Both the position numbers and the translations under genes were made by a program. The notes under the pieces were generated by a model. That model did no database searches. It worked only from the letters and a program-made list of their open reading frames with translations, and had not been told where the DNA came from. Of a stretch of DNA of 64,000 nucleotides, positions 37,001 through 52,929 are shown piece by piece. Numbering within the stretch: the stretch's first letter is position 1; each line of letters begins with the position of its first letter. This DNA comes from Leucogyrophana mollusca (lineage: Eukaryota; Basidiomycota; Agaricomycetes; Boletales): the NCBI GenBank assembly GCA_021014945.1, contig MU266346.1, positions 144,103 through 208,102 on the forward strand. The letters run 5' to 3'.

Positions 37001-39658
37001 TTATTTTGCGGAAAGGTGGTATACCCGGCTCCACTGGGGACAACCATTTCACAAGCGCCGTTGATAGTATGAAACTCGTTGGTCAATAGCGCCTCGAAAG
37101 AGTATCGGATGGGCTAGGAGAGTGTCATGATCGCAATGATTACGGGCATAGGAGAGACGCACATTGATATAACTGATCCATTTCAAGGCCCCAATCATGG
37201 CCGGCTTTGGAATAAGATATCCAGCTATCAAAAAGATGAGTTTAGTATGATGAAGGCTGTGCTGCGCATAAAAATTCACTATAGAGAGCCAGTGCTAACA
37301 CGATAATCCCAGCGATGGATTGAGCAGGTGCTTCCCCTTTGAATGCAGCAGCTAGGCTTCGGAAGAGAGCCTTCATGATCACCGCCGTCGTAAATACGAA
37401 CAGGAAGAATATACTATGGTCACGTTTTCAGAATTTTAGTGGGAGGATATCAGGTTCAACTTACAAAAATTGACCTGCAGTTCGCTGGAGGCCGACGAGG
37501 AAGTACAGGACGATGGTGTATATGACGATGGTGAATAAGGTCACGGGGATATCGACGAGGGTCAGCGCCAGGCCCTCAATGAAGGGGTGATACATGGCTG
37601 CTTTCTGATGGCGTTGAACAATTGGTCGCTGGGCAAAAAGGGACGGTATCTCAGACATTGCGAACAAGGCCGGGAGGAAAATTGAACTACAGACACAAAT
37701 AAGTGATCTACAAGGAGGAAGGAGAACGCTACGCACAAGAACAAGATACCTCCGCGAGAGTAGTAACCATCTGTTGCCGGAGATAGCGTTAAAAACGTTG
37801 TCCCGAGAATGATAGCCTGGAGTACAAATGCCCTGCAAAAATGTGTAAATGGCAGGGGGTAGCCGCGAAGACAAAAACGTACACGGTATTGATCAACTGT
37901 GCTGCAATAGACCCTCGCATGATCTGCACTCTTCTGGTCATGACTGCTCTAATCTGCATCGGGATGGATATCGTATACGGGCTGTTGTCTCTTGTATGCC
38001 TCGCGCGCTCGGCTCTTGTACTCTCTTGGAAGGCCGAAACAAGGTGGTCCTTTCCAACGAATTCACCACGAAACGTCTCTATGTCTTCTCTATTCACTTT
38101 CATCTCGGCAGATTTCTTGTAGTAATCTTCAAACTCGGAAGCGGTCGCGGGAGGCGGGGTAACATTAGGGCGAACATTACGGCCAAGAGGATCCGTCACT
38201 GCGACAAGAAAATCAGCAGTCGTCTGGCGATTTGCGGGCGAGTATCCCATGGCGACGAAGTATTGCCTTGCTTGATTCGCCGGACCGAAGTAAATCATTC
38301 GACCGTCATAAATCACGCACACTTTGTCGAACATCTCATATAAGGATTCGCCGGCTTGATAGATGGAGACAATCGTAGAAAGGCGAGCAATATCAGTCGC
38401 GATGCGCAGCGCGCGCACAAACTCGACTGCAGTTGAAGCGTCGAGGCCGCGAGTAGAACTAGAAAAAATCGTCAGAGAAGAATAATAGGAGTGTCTAAAT
38501 GGCGCACTTGTCCCATGACGTGACAAGACTTCGGGTGGCCAAAGCTTCGCTGATGGACACCCTCTTCTTCTCGCCGCCTGAGATACCTCGTATCGCAGCA
38601 TCCCCGATCGGAGATTTCTTGACATGCCTCAATCCGAAGACCGTCGTCAATATTTCAGTCATCGACTTCCAGTATGACACCCGCGTCTGGTTGTTAGCTC
38701 GTGCCTGGGGTGCTCGAGTTTTGGCAGCAAAATCTATGGTCTGCTCCACGGTAAGAGTGGGAAAGTGAATGTCGTCCTCGGGACAGTATTGCACGTCGCC
38801 ACGATGATGCTTGGATATATCTTGCGGAGAAAAAGAGTTATAATGGATGTCTCCCTCGACCGCGTAGAACTCTTGACGTTGATTCGCGAGAACTTTGAGG
38901 AAGGTGCTACATCCGGAACCAGGTCTTCCTAGCACCACTAGACCCCGTCAGACAACGACAGAGCGCAAAATTTCAAATACGTACAAAGCATTTCTCCAGG
39001 TCGGACAACGCCTTGAAAGCCCTTCAAAATATTACGAAGAGAGGGGTGGCGAATACCATTGATGGATTCGACGACACTCCGCGGGTTGAGTATCGAGCCC
39101 AAAGTTGGTTGGAAGGACGCAGATGCACCCATGCCAACGACTCGAAGCTGGTCGAACACAACTCCAAGTTCCCTCGATTTGACGTCAGCCTCATCTCGTC
39201 TGTCATATTCTCGTTAGCATGTCTCGAAAAGAGCAGAGAGCACACTACTTCTTGATAACATCACGCAGTACCTTCTCAAAATCGTATGAGTGGCCCCCAA
39301 TTGTCTCAGAACTTGTTGTCTCCTGCGACTGGCCTGAAGTTGCACGAGCCGAACCCTCGGGAACTTCTGGTTGGACTGATTGGCTTGATAGGCGGCTGAT
39401 AGTGTGTCGGAGTTCCCCAACTCCCTGCGGGTCGAAGTAGTCCAGATCAACATGACAAGCCGAAGACGAGAGCAACGGTGCTCCGACCGTGTCCCTGGGA
39501 ATGGGACGTCTTGGGGGAGCTTCAGAGGGTGGAGAAAACATGACATTTCGAATCGCGGCATTCCCGAGGCCTCCTGCTAATCCTGTCGCAGGGACAAATT
39601 CAGGCAAAGAAGAGCTCTCCCTGCGAACACTTTCGAACTGAGATGGATCTACCGCCAT
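34042..39658 (-). CDS. Full-length PDR-type ABC transporter (ABCG subfamily, multidrug export)
   Basis: Plasma-membrane ATP-driven exporter with reverse topology (NBD-TMD)2. ATG at 39658 ([20 protein letters not shown]). NBD1 has the PDR-type Walker [15 protein letters not shown], with Cys replacing the Walker lysine as normal for the group, signature [14 protein letters not shown] and [21 protein letters not shown]1 includes [19 protein letters not shown] and [23 protein letters not shown]2 has canonical [18 protein letters not shown], the degenerate signature [10 protein letters not shown], and [23 protein letters not shown]2 ends with [14 protein letters not shown], the extracellular Cys-rich loop, and [21 protein letters not shown] at 34042-34044. 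Introns split several motifs but all joins I tried are in frame. A dead copy of its 3' end lies at 30411-30840. Confidence 0.92.
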
Positions 39659-42600
39659 GATGGAGAGACAGTGGAGGATGGCAAGCTGAGAGACGAATTA
39701 TGGTGGAGAAAGGGGTTTACGCTGTGGGATGAAGTAAGTATTTCTATACAGGCGGTGGCTGACATGTACATGGCAAGTTTCATTGCAATTCGGGCGATTG
39801 GACGCGATTGGTGACCCTAGTCCGACCGATGCGCCTCAGAATCTTGTCGGACGCTTGAGATAGGATGACATCACAGTCCGACACGGATGGCATGAGATGA
39901 TAAAGGTATGCCTCCTCGACAGAAAGCTGACAAATGCGGTGAAAATCGGATCATCGGATGACAGACCTCATCACTGAAGTGGATACCGCGACACACTCTC
40001 TGTGTTATGCTACAAAGAGCGACTGGAATGTGTTCAAAACATACCAAGGGATTGTGATGGTTCCATGTATAGCGGACGTAGGGGTACAAATGTAGCGGCT
40101 GGTCGAGATGGAGTAAATAATCGGTAAGTGTATGTTAGAGCCCCATGCACCCGATGTTGGCGCTCAAGGATAAATAACTTGGTGAAACAACCGTCAGTAC
40201 TACACGTTTATCAGTCAGTCAACTCTTACCTGAATCATAATCATTGGCGTTATAGCATGGTCGAACAGCGACCGGTAGTGACCAAGTTCTCTGTGGCCAC
40301 CTGTGCTTCACTCTGTTTCGTATATTCCCGAGGGCATTCCGAGCGCGCTTCTGTGGGAGATCGTATATTCAAATCTATCCTTGACAACAAGATAGAGCAT
40401 GATAACTTACCCTGAGACTTGGCCAGGAAGAAGAGTTGGTGACACTCGAGCCTCTCCGCGATTCATCTCCTTCAATGTTCTGTGCAGATATCATCTCTGG
40501 TATGGAATCCATGGACATGCTCTGGCTCTCCATAAGTACTTCCCTGAAACAGACACAGACCGGAACACTCACTGGGATGAAGCTGTGCAATTGAGGTGGT
40601 GGGTATGCGATCCGTCTGTTCTCAACATTGTACTGGTACATGATGAGCTCATCAGCTCATGAGGACAAAAGTAAGACTCAACGTTGGCGTGAATGTAACC
40701 GGCTGATCCGCTGTAGGGGTGGTTCATCCTCGCACTTGACGATGCATCCACTACGCGCCACAGATACCTCGTCCACCTAAATGTCCCTGGTACCTGCCTC
40801 CACGATGCCTTCTGGCGGGAATTGCGAAGAGCCTTGAAGGAGCTCCCTCCACGGGGAAGGGGATGGTCAAAAGCAAGATAGAGGCGCTAAAGAAAACCTG
40901 GATGGCATGAGATTGATGCTGGAGATAAGTTCTCAGCTGCCGACGGCAGCCTGAAGTTGACCGAACCGAACTCTCGCTGTCCTCAAGGCCAATATATTGG
41001 TCGTCGTTTCTTCTCGGCATGCTGGCGTTAGAGACAGCACTAGAATTCGCTGAATTGCCGAGCGGAAAAGCAACTCAACGATCGTACTACAACTAGCGCA
41101 GTTGGCATCGCTCGACGGCCGAATCCGCAGCCTGGTGAGAATCTGAACTGAATCGGAAGTCTGAAGCCACCCCCAGTGAAGCCAGCCCAATTTTATAAGC
41201 TCAGTGGCATGCTCTATCTATGTGAATAGCCTATAAGGTGAAGCCAGTTACATGATTTGCTTGCTTCTGCTCTCTCGGTGAAGGTATCATTAGTCGGAAA
41301 GATTCTTCCGCTAACAAATTGGCTCAAATTGCACTAGCGCCGATCAATTGAACGGACAACTCGAGACGGTGTTAGCTTCGAAGAGGATTATATAGAGGAT
41401 TCGTGTTCCTTCGGGTGTTACAACTAGGAAAAGTCGGGCAGTACTTCCAAAAAGCTCCCCCGAGGCCTGAGGAACGACATCTCCAGGCCTCACTGCGATA
41501 TATCGAAGGCCCAAAACCATGTCACATGTGAACAAGCAGCGAGCGCGGGCTCACAGGTGCTTCTTTCGAGCCACGAGCCACGAATGACACGAATAGCAAA
41601 ACGCAAAGTCGACAAGACGTATGGCTGACGCATAGACAAAGATAGATCTCGCGTGAGTGAATTCCGGAGACAATCCAGACTCAATTGGTGCTTTACCAGC
41701 TGTCGTGCGCAACCAACTGCGAGCAAGTTTCCCACTTGCATTCAATATCCGGAGCAAACCGCCGCACCAAAGAAAAGCCTTGCAGAACTGCGTCATCCTG
41801 GCCACCAGCCATGCCGGCGAGGTCACCATGTGCAGGCCTAAGCCCGAATTCGGCTTGAATGGAAGATCTGGGTGGCGCCCTGGAACGCATCAGCGTTTTT
41901 GTGCTGAAGGGCCCCCGGTGCCGTGGTATATCGTAGCCAATCATCCAAGGCTATACTCGGCAGGACGAGAGCGCTTGGGTAGCCCCGACGACGTGCTGAT
42001 GAGTAACTAGCACAGTTTGGCACAGCACCATCCGATCGAAAGACACTGCAGAACTCAGCACCATGGCACCATATCCGGATGTGTCTCTTCCTGGCGTTGT
42101 GGGAGTAAGGCAACATGATAGAATGGGTGGGGTAAGAACGGATGACCAGTATATCCTCGGTCTGTTCACATGTCTCCGGCGAGCCTATCGGGAGTTAGCA
42201 GTGACCCTTCACCTATCATGTCTCTCCGAGCTCGACAGCCAATAAGTACAAGGGAAAGCAGTGCTCGGACAGGGTACATACTTCATAGATCAGTCGACGT
42301 AAGTTAACCGCCATACCGAAGCCTGACCCAAGCAAGAGAGGCTTTTGGCGACGATGAGGCTAGCGCTAAAGCGTACCAACGCCCAAGATTGTTGGAACGC
42401 TGTTTGATGATCCTGGGCTGTAAAGTTGGCCGCAAGAGAATAGTACTGAGTAGCCTTCGATTCACGTCTGCATTTCTATCAGCGCTCTCGGATACCAGGG
42501 CACTGTGGAGATGTCGAAAGTTTGGCCCAAAATATATAATGGTTACTGTGACTAGCCCACATAGTTTGTCTCTTGTGTCCAGGCAGCGGTATTGTTCAAA

Positions 42601-43800
42601 GGTGTAGTACGTTACCCGATCATGATAGAGCAATTTTTGAGCCAACTGAGAGGACACTTTAGCTAACCACGGCTGTTTGCGGGCGGTAATAGAAAGTTAG
42701 TGCCGCTGACATCTAATATATCGTCGTTGCAATCCATTGAACATCAATTCTTCGACGACTTCCATCAGAGCACAAATATTCTCAGCAGCGCGCATCAGAC
42801 TCTCAGGATCCCCATAGGATACTGCTACCATGTAGCTACATAGGTAACCCTTGGTCTGGATGCGTTTCGAGCTTGATGGCGTCTCTGCTCAACGCATGGG
42901 GAATCCGAGGACACACAATGTCCACCAGGAACAGGCACATTAATGATACTCGGGCCCATGTATCGGCCTCCTTCGACTGCAGGCCAGGAGAGGCCAGGGC
43001 GACATTTCAGGTCCAACATCAATTGTTCGCGTCAATCAAACACACGTGTCACCGTCTGGTAATGATGTGGTTTGGCTCCGGCACAACGGGATTTTGTCGG
43101 AAACCGGCTGCGGCTAAGCCAGTGCGCAAGGGAGACCGTATCTACACGTCTATTCACCCATGCACTCTCCTTGCGGAACCCCTTCATCACCAACCATCTG
43201 CACAGATTACCTGAATCGCGACACCCTGCATCTACGCACGGCATCAACTGATCACTCGATCTATTACTCCAAACAAACCTATCTGTCGATGTGGCAGGTA
43301 GCTGGCAAAAATACCGTGAAAGATTTCTCTGTCATCACATACGTGGTGAGGTCTATATTTGTACTCGGCTTCTACAGACTCCAACCTCTTATGAGAAAAA
43401 CCCTTGCACCCACGCCAGTGAGTTGGGGAGCATCATCTCACGTCGGCATCCACAGGGCACCATCATCTATTAAACGTGGTTTCCCCCCATTCTTTTATCC
43501 AGCATTCGGCAAAGGCTTGTGAGTCTTTATCTATTGATATCGGCAATTTTCCGTCCCGACCCACTTCTTGCTCAAATAGGTTGCGGAATGCATCTTCGAT
43601 TTGAGGGCGGAGCCTTTCCGCACAGATCGAATGCCTTACTGGATTCGTATGGCCGGTCTATCTTCGTTTTCGCAAGAAAGACATCGTGGGCGTAACCTCA
43701 AGGCGTGCGACTGCTCCGAATTGCATATTAGACATTATGCCATGCCATCCTTCCATCCCACCCGCTGCTGCATGACGGTTCACAGAGCCCTCGAACCACC
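39659..43800. other. Gene-poor 4.1 kb stretch
   Basis: Between the PDR transporter and the 7-TM gene only short frames occur (for example 40751-41020, 41551-41829 and 41838-42116 minus; 41657-42010 plus). I could not chain any into a spliced protein with a recognisable domain, and I saw no terminal repeats of a transposon. It includes the PDR promoter at its left end and the 7-TM promoter at its right end. It could hide a lineage-specific or decayed gene. Confidence 0.4.
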
Positions 43801-45322
43801 ATGGCGTTGACAATCCCAAAGGCTGAACTCACAGGCGTTTTCTTGGAGTCGCTGTCTTATGGTATGTGTTATCATATGCAACTTCGTAACGCAAGTTTCA
43901 ATACTTCTTAGGCATCTACTTGATGATATTCAATCAGTGCATGATTGTCTTGCGGAAGAGGCACTCGCGACCTAGCGATTATTTGGTCGGTACGGCGGTG
44001 TCTTTGTTCATCCTGGTGACTGCGGTGAGTGACAAAAACTGTGGCTTGGTTCAACGTGCACTGATCACGGACGCGTATACTCCAGCATCTGGTCATCGAC
44101 ATCCTGCGCAACATGCAGGCATTCACTTGGGAGGAGTCGATCCCCAACTACCCCTCTACATATTATGGGACATTCGACACTTGGCAGAACATTCTGAAAA
44201 GTGGTCTCTACGTGGCGGTGACTCTCGTATCCGACGCATTCATTGTGAGTTTACCCGGACTCCTCTCGGCACCACAGTACTAACTGTGGACAAAGTTGTA
44301 TCGCTCTTTTATCGTGTGGGGGCGAAGTTATATCATCGCCACCGTCCCTTTCCTTCTTTTACTTGCTGGCATCGGTGCGGACAGAGTTCGTGTTCTTACC
44401 TCCGTTCTTACCTCCCCTTGCAGCAATTGGTATATTTTGGGTCTACACCCTGAGTCTGGTGCTACCGGGCGAGGACGTTTTTGCCGACGCGCTCTCTGTG
44501 CGTGTCAAGACGTTCTACTCGATCACCCTTGCAATGAACGTCATTTGTACAAGTACGTTGCCTTTGCAAAGGTGGCGATGACACACTGACATTCTGCAGC
44601 ATTGATTGCATTCAAGATATGGAGGATACAGAGGGCTGTCGCACCGTTCGCGAAGGGTAATGAAAATGACCTGTCGCGCTTGGTCGCTATCATCGTCGAG
44701 TCTGGTGCGAGGTTCCCGATATCTTGCGGGTGCGTCTAATCCCCCCCTCAGGTTCTGTGTATTCGGCACTGCTAGTCGTTATGATCACGACATACACCAC
44801 GGGATCTCCCGCCATGTTCATCTTCTTGAATACTGTACGTGATTACTATCAATGCGGACCTGCGGCTGTTTAACACGTGTTTAGATGTCTCCGATCATCG
44901 TAAGCTTGATCTTTACACGTTTCATTAGTTGACCGGCTCACTTCGTGTCCTCACTTGCTCAGGGCATCGTTGTAAGTGATCCTCTTTGCTGTTTTCACGT
45001 GTTGTTCCTCAAGCATGAATAGTTCTCTTCCGTCATCGTCCGGGTTGGTCTTGGTCTTAGTCACGGAGACTCTCACCAGAGGAATGCCACGCCACTTTCT
45101 ACTATGCGTCATCGCTGGACTGCTCGATCAAGTGCAAGACCATCGCCCTCCGATCGTGTATACTCTTCGTCTAATCTCGGACCGTTCCCAGAGGGGGGCG
45201 TGCAGGTGTCATTGCAGCAGACTGTACACACGCACATCGACGGGTTCCCAGATGGTGAGAATGACGTGGAGAATGATGCAGTGAGCGCTGAGTGGAAAAA
45301 CGAGAGTTTCCATGCGGTCTGA
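43801..45322 (+). CDS. Basidiomycete multi-spanning (about 7-TM) membrane protein, function unknown
   Basis: ATG at 43801 gives MALTIPKAELTGVFLESLSY, joined by a GT..AG intron to GIYLMIFNQCMIVLRKRHSR (TM1), then LVGTAVSLFILVTA (TM2). The next exon is HLVIDILRNMQAFTWEESIP with a conserved-looking YYGTFDTWQNILKSGLY, then VAVTLVSDAFI and LYRSFIVWGRSYIIATVPFL, a YR..x..WG motif common in this fungal family. Further segments are AIGIFWVYTLSLVLP, FYSITLAMNVICT, VYSALLVVMITTYTTGSPAM and MSPIIGIV. The soluble C-terminus is Ser/Arg-rich and acidic, ending EWKNESFHAV at TGA 45320-45322. I know these proteins as abundant, uncharacterised Agaricomycete paralogues; receptor-like roles have been guessed but are not shown here. 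Confidence 0.7.
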
Positions 45323-45779
45323 ATCTCCTTGCAACACTACGTAGATCAATCCTCCACGTGATTGATATCGCACGCTCTACTACCCGAGATCAAGGGCAGC
45401 CGTCTCACTTCCCGAAAAACCTCACCTCTCGTACGCTCGCTTATGTGGACTGTTCACATTCATGATACAACATTAGATACCAATGGATGGACTCAACGAG
45501 CCCTCCTTTTCATCTCAGTGTATTGTATTTCAAGGGGACACCATTGTATTCAGTTTGTCCTTTCGGCTACTGAATAGCTGTTTGTGGTGTCAGTAAGGAT
45601 GCAGCAGATTACTGGCCCTTGTATGTTTTCACTTTGTTTTTCATTGGCAATAGCTCTGACGATGGAATGTAGTAACCATGCTCCAACATAGCATCATTGA
45701 ACGTCAAAGCGGAAGACACGACATTCATGATCTACGTTCACTATCTTACACGACCTAGCCTTCTATACGATGTCCACAT

Positions 45780-47079
<1,300 letters not shown>

Positions 47080-48104
47080 GTTTGAAGATTTTCTTAGGGT
47101 TGGGAAGTGGATTTTGTTGACGGTGAGAAGGATGGAGAACGGAAACGACATTGATTTGAGCGCTCTTATGAACTCCCCAATGAATGAACAGCGTCATGGA
47201 TGACCGCTGTCCACCAACCACAACACCTTCCCAAATGGGATATGGCTCAGTCAAGTCAAACGGTTTCCTTCGGAGTCTTTTGCAGTCTTTCCTCCAGCTC
47301 ATCTGCACTTCTCATTTTCATGTTTTTCGTGCGGTGTTCGACAATCGTCTTATCTCTTCTTGTTCGACTGTATAAGCTAGAGCGCATCGATTCGCTTAGG
47401 CTGACCGCCAGGCTATTATACTCCCATCAACAAAGGTTGAGCTCGTCTTTCTCTAGCGCCGCGGAGAGGGAGAGTCGATATTCTTGGCGCCTTCGCGTCA
47501 TGATGAACGGCTTGGAATCAGCCTGGAACATCGTTGGATAGGGTGTGCTGCCGTGCGTGCAGCGCTTGGGGGCGCTTGGTGTGTGCGGAAAGTAACGAAA
47601 TCCGCGGACCACGAACACACCCGAAGTCCCGGAAGGACTTAGCGGATTATATACAAACAATATACAATCCCCTGAGGAACGAAGGCAGACTCCAACCAGT
47701 CGGACTTGATGTGGTAGGGAGGGACTTCATTCTCTCCCGGGCTCACTGGGGCCTCCCCTGGAGGACGCTACTTTGCATTTCCTTGCTCTACTCATGTCAT
47801 TGTCCTGCCGACGCCCACATCAACACCGCACTCCACACCGAGTTCCACATCCACCGATACCCGCCCGCGATAGCTTCACTAGCCTGTACAAATCCCGGAC
47901 ACAGAGTTGTTGGTCGTTGAATGGCGTTCGGGGTTCAAAACATCACAGCACCGAGAGTCAAGTTACGGGATCTTACCGTTGAGACGGCGGGAGCGTCGGC
48001 GGCGCCATGCTACACATCCATATTTCAAGTGTAATGACACGAAGAACATTGACGGCTGTGCCTTACACATATCGGCCGCGAGTCGAATTTGAAGTGGAAG
48101 TTTG

Positions 48105-48315
48105 AATGCTGCTCGCCTGTGTTGAAATCTTATTCACGTATTCACAGTGGTTACGAGTCTGGTTCGAAGACCCGTCAATAAATACACGCAACAAGTCGCG
48201 CCCTAATAAATTTAGAAAGACAACGCAGAAAGACGTGCACCACCCGCGGCCTACTGGTAAGGACAGCAAACGTCTATCCATCGGCAAGCTCTGGCACCCA
48301 ATGTTCCGAAGTGTC
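48105..48315. other. Inversion plus deletion scar where the SSP gene of unit A was lost
   Basis: This 0.2 kb stretch is the reverse complement of two pieces that flank the SSP gene in units B and C. Its left part matches, inverted, the SSP 3' flank (52640-52760 in B, including AAATTTATTAGGGCG). Its right part matches, inverted, the region upstream of the SSP promoter (51545-51600 in B, GCTTGCCGATGGATAGACG). The roughly 1.0 kb between these two pieces in B, containing the whole SSP gene, is missing. Confidence 0.75.
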
Positions 48316-48479
48316 GTACCCAGCCCGTGCTCGTGGTGGTCAGGATACGGTAACGAGCCTATCCTTGAATATTGAATGGTGAATGTCGCTGTGTTCTTAG
48401 CGTATAGGTGCGCCTATCGTTTTTGCTGGAACCTGGATGTTATTCAAGGACTGAATCCACGTCCATTCTATCCGGATCC

Positions 48480-48892
48480 TGAAAAGCAAACCCCCACGGC
48501 GCACGCCTTTGCCCCTTGCCTCAACCCCAAATCACGCCAAAAACGAGGGTATATTTATCATTTATCAGTCACCCTACCCCACACCCCACACATACATACC
48601 AGTACCCATTCTACACACACAACTCACCCCCTAACGACACCCACCGTCACCTCCACTTCCATACCCGTACCCATACCCCCGCCCTTCCGCTCCGCCCCCA
48701 CACCCGCACCAAACGCACCCACGACGCGCTCCCACGCCCACCGCGTCAGCCTGAGCGCGTCCCCGTCCGGCAGGTCGGCTCGCACGTGCAGCGCGAGGGT
48801 GACTATGAGCGTCGCGGGGTTGGGCGCGGGGTCCTGTGCGGGGTCGTGTGCGTGTGCGGCGTGTGCGGTGGGCGCGGGGTTTTGCATTCAAT
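48480..48892 (-). pseudogene. Duplicated 3' fragment of the Zrg17-like zinc transporter (unit B)
   Basis: Minus-strand translation gives QNPAPTAHAAHAHDPA and then ATLIVTLALHVRADLPDGD, ALRLTRWAWERVVGAFGAG, ending VTVGVVRG, nearly identical to the terminal exon of the intact gene at 57229. Only the last 90 codons or so and the 3' flank are present. The break on the coding side falls at the GGGGTTTTG run and abuts the 3' flank of SDR copy B. No promoter or upstream exon accompanies it. Confidence 0.85.
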
Positions 48893-49126
48893 TTGTCCTT
48901 TCGGCTACTGAATAGCTGTTCGTGGTGTCAGTAAGTATGCACCAGATCACTGGCGCTTGTAGTAGTACGTTATCACTTTGTTTTTCGTTGGCGATAACTC
49001 TGACGATAGAATGCAGTAATCATGCCCCAACATAGCATCACCGAACGTCAAAGCAGAAGACACGACGTTCATGATCTACGTTCACTATCTTACAAGATCT
49101 AATAGCCTTCTATACGATGTCCACAT

Positions 49127-50414
<1,288 letters not shown>

Positions 50415-51988
50415 GTTTAAGTTTTTGTCAGGGTTGGAAAGTGGAATTTATTGATGGGGGAAAGGATGGAGAACGGAAGCGACATTGATTCGAGTGCTCT
50501 TATGGACTCCCCAGTGAATGAACGACGTCATGGATGACCCCTGTCCACCAACCACGACACCTTCCCAAATAGGAGACACGGCTCAGTCGGGTTAATCGTT
50601 TTCTTCGGAGTCTTTTCAGGTCTTGGATCCAGCTCCTTTCATCATCTTCATGTTTTTCGTCCAGGTTTCGACAATCGCCTTACTTTTTCGTAATCGGCTG
50701 TTTAAACTGCAGGGCATCGATGGCTTAGGCTGACCGCTAGGCCGTTATACTGCCCCACAAGGCTAAGCTCGTCTTTCTCGAGCACTGCGAGTCTGCGAGA
50801 GTCATTCTTGGCGCCTGCGCGTCATGATGAACGGCTTGGAATTGGCCTGGAACATCATTAGATAGGGTATGCCGCCGTGTGTGCAGTGCTTGGAGGCGCT
50901 TGGTGTGTGCGGAAAGTGAGGAAATCCGCGGTCCGCGAACACACCCGAAGTTCCGGAAGGACTTAGCGGATTACAATATACAACTCCCCGAGGAACGAAG
51001 GCAGAATCCAACCAGTCGGGGTTGATATGACTGGGAGGGCCTTCCTTCTTTCCCTCGTTTATTGGGGCCTCCCCTTCCCTGGGGCCCGTGCCATGCCTTG
51101 CTCTGTCCTCTGGCGGTTTCGGATTCATTTGACTGGATGGTTGGAATAGATTTCAATCATCTGACACACTTCTGGATGGGGCCCTGTATGTGTAGCTCCT
51201 TCTTACTTCTCATCTACTTATGTTATTGTCCTGCCTACATCCACATCAACACCGTGCTCCACACGAGGTCCACACCCCCACCGATGCCCTCCCGCGATAG
51301 CTCCATCAGCCTGCACAAAACCCGGACACAGAGCTGCTGATCGTTGAATAGCGTTCGAAGTCCAAAACATCACAGCACCCAGAGTCAAGTCACGGCACCA
51401 CGGGCTGCCGTTGAGACGACGGGAGCGTCAGCGGCACCATGCTACACACCCATGTTTCGAGTGTAATGACACGAAGATCATTGACGGCTGTGCCTTGCAC
51501 ATATCAGGTGCGAGTCGAATTTGAAGTGGAGGTTTGACTTCGGAATATTGGGTCCCAGAGCTTGCCGATGGATAGACGTTTGCTGTCCTTCCCAGTAGGT
51601 CCGGAGCATGCAACAACTGCCAAGGCCGTCTCTAATCGTCACAAGTGTGTGCTACGAGCCTGCGACGTCTGCCAGTGCTTTGCAAAGGAGCTTGGCCGAC
51701 GTCGGCTCAATAGAGCCCAGCTTTGCACCCGTCGGCTGCCTGTCACACCAGCTCGTCACATGACAGGACTTGAATATCATGACACGATATGCTCGATATG
51801 CTCTGATATGCTCACCACTCGCTTAACCCCCCGGTATTTCGGGCGAGGGCGTCATCCGAACATCCCCAGCCCAAATCCGGGAATCCACCCTAATGCACCT
51901 AGATCCACCCGCTACCACATGAGTGATGATCACCCCACAGTGCCCCGCGGTAGTCTTGCGGACGATGAAGTGGATTGCCAGTATCACA

Positions 51989-51997
51989 GATAAAAAG
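51989..51997 (+). promoter_or_regulatory. TATA-like box of SSP copy B
   Basis: GATAAAAAG, about 120 bases before the SSP ATG, is conserved at the matching place in unit C (55657-55665). Confidence 0.4.
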
Positions 51998-52110
51998 CAG
52001 GCCTAAGACATTCAAGAGACTACCTCCCCTCTCCTTGCCTCCCCGGTCCAGTACAAGATGTACGTGTTCCGCGCAGACAGCTGACACACGACTGACCCCG
52101 CATCCCCAGG

Positions 52111-52634
52111 ATGTTCTCCAAAGCCACTGTTCTAGCCCTTTTTGCGGCCGCAGCCTCAACGGCCGTCGATGCCAAGTGCACGAAGGCCGCGCACAACCTG
52201 AACAGGAACTGGGTCATCGAGCCGTTCAAAGTCAAAGACTGGTACGTACACCGCACCGTCGCGGTTCTCCCACGCCAGCAGCTGACGGTCCGTCGCCGCC
52301 TAGCACGGGGTACTCCCAGCTCGTGGAAGGGGATTTCAAGAAGGGCCAATCTAGCGGGTGCAAGGCGTTCAACTCGATCATCTCCTCCTCAACCGGCCTC
52401 GGCTCCATCAGCGTCACTGCGTCCAATTCGTTCCACTGGGAGCTGTACGGCAAGGGCGGGTGCTCGAGCTCGGACTTGCTTTGTAAGTACTCGTGTGATA
52501 TGCGTGGTTGTGTGCCGTCGGTGCTGATGCATTTTGGGGTCGCAGGGACTGGGACTGGGACCAGCGCGGGGAAGTGGCCTTTCAGCGACCTGGAGGGATC
52601 GCCAGTGACGCACTATAAGATCAGTTACGACTAG
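52111..52634 (+). CDS. Small secreted four-cysteine protein, copy B
   Basis: Three exons encode 132 residues. Residues 1-21 (MFSKATVLALFAAAASTAVD + A) form a clear signal peptide. The mature part starts KCTKAAHNLNRNWVIEPF and contains four cysteines at 23, 44, 63 and 97, enough for two disulfides. Exon joins: TG|GTACGT to TAG|CACGGG restores Cys44 (KDC then TGYSQLVEGDFKKG), and T|GTAAGT to CAG|GGACTG restores Trp104. Later segments are SSTGLGSISVTASNSFHWEL and a tail ending THYKISYD with TAG at 52632-52634. No known domain recognised. Such small secreted proteins serve as hydrophobic surface, effector or defence proteins in fungi; none can be chosen here. A sister copy lies at 55778-56302, both under the same duplicated promoter. 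Confidence 0.75.
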
Positions 52635-52929
52635 GCAGCGGGCGGTGCATGCCTTTCTGCGATGCCTTTCCAAATTTATTAGGGCGCGACTTGTTGCGTG
52701 TATTTATTCACGGGTCCTCGAACCAGACTCGTAACTACTCTGAATATGATCTCAACACAGGCGAGTGGTATCGTCGTGCCAGCCCGCGCTCGTGGCGGAC
52801 AGGACATGGTAACTCGAGTCTATCCCCGAATGGTGAACGTCGCTGTGTTCTCAGCGCATAAGTGCGCCTATCATTTTTGCTTGGAACCCGGATGTTATCC
52901 AAGGACTGAATCCACGCTCGTTCTGCCGG

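Noticed and set aside
37841..38343. Plus-strand frames opposite the PDR transporter
   Set aside because: They lie antisense to recognised PDR exons and show no independent motif or promoter.
48150..48175. TCTGGTTCGAAGACC as a tRNA T-arm
   Set aside because: No acceptor, D-arm or anticodon stem can be formed around it, and the same sequence lies in the SSP 3' flank of the other units.
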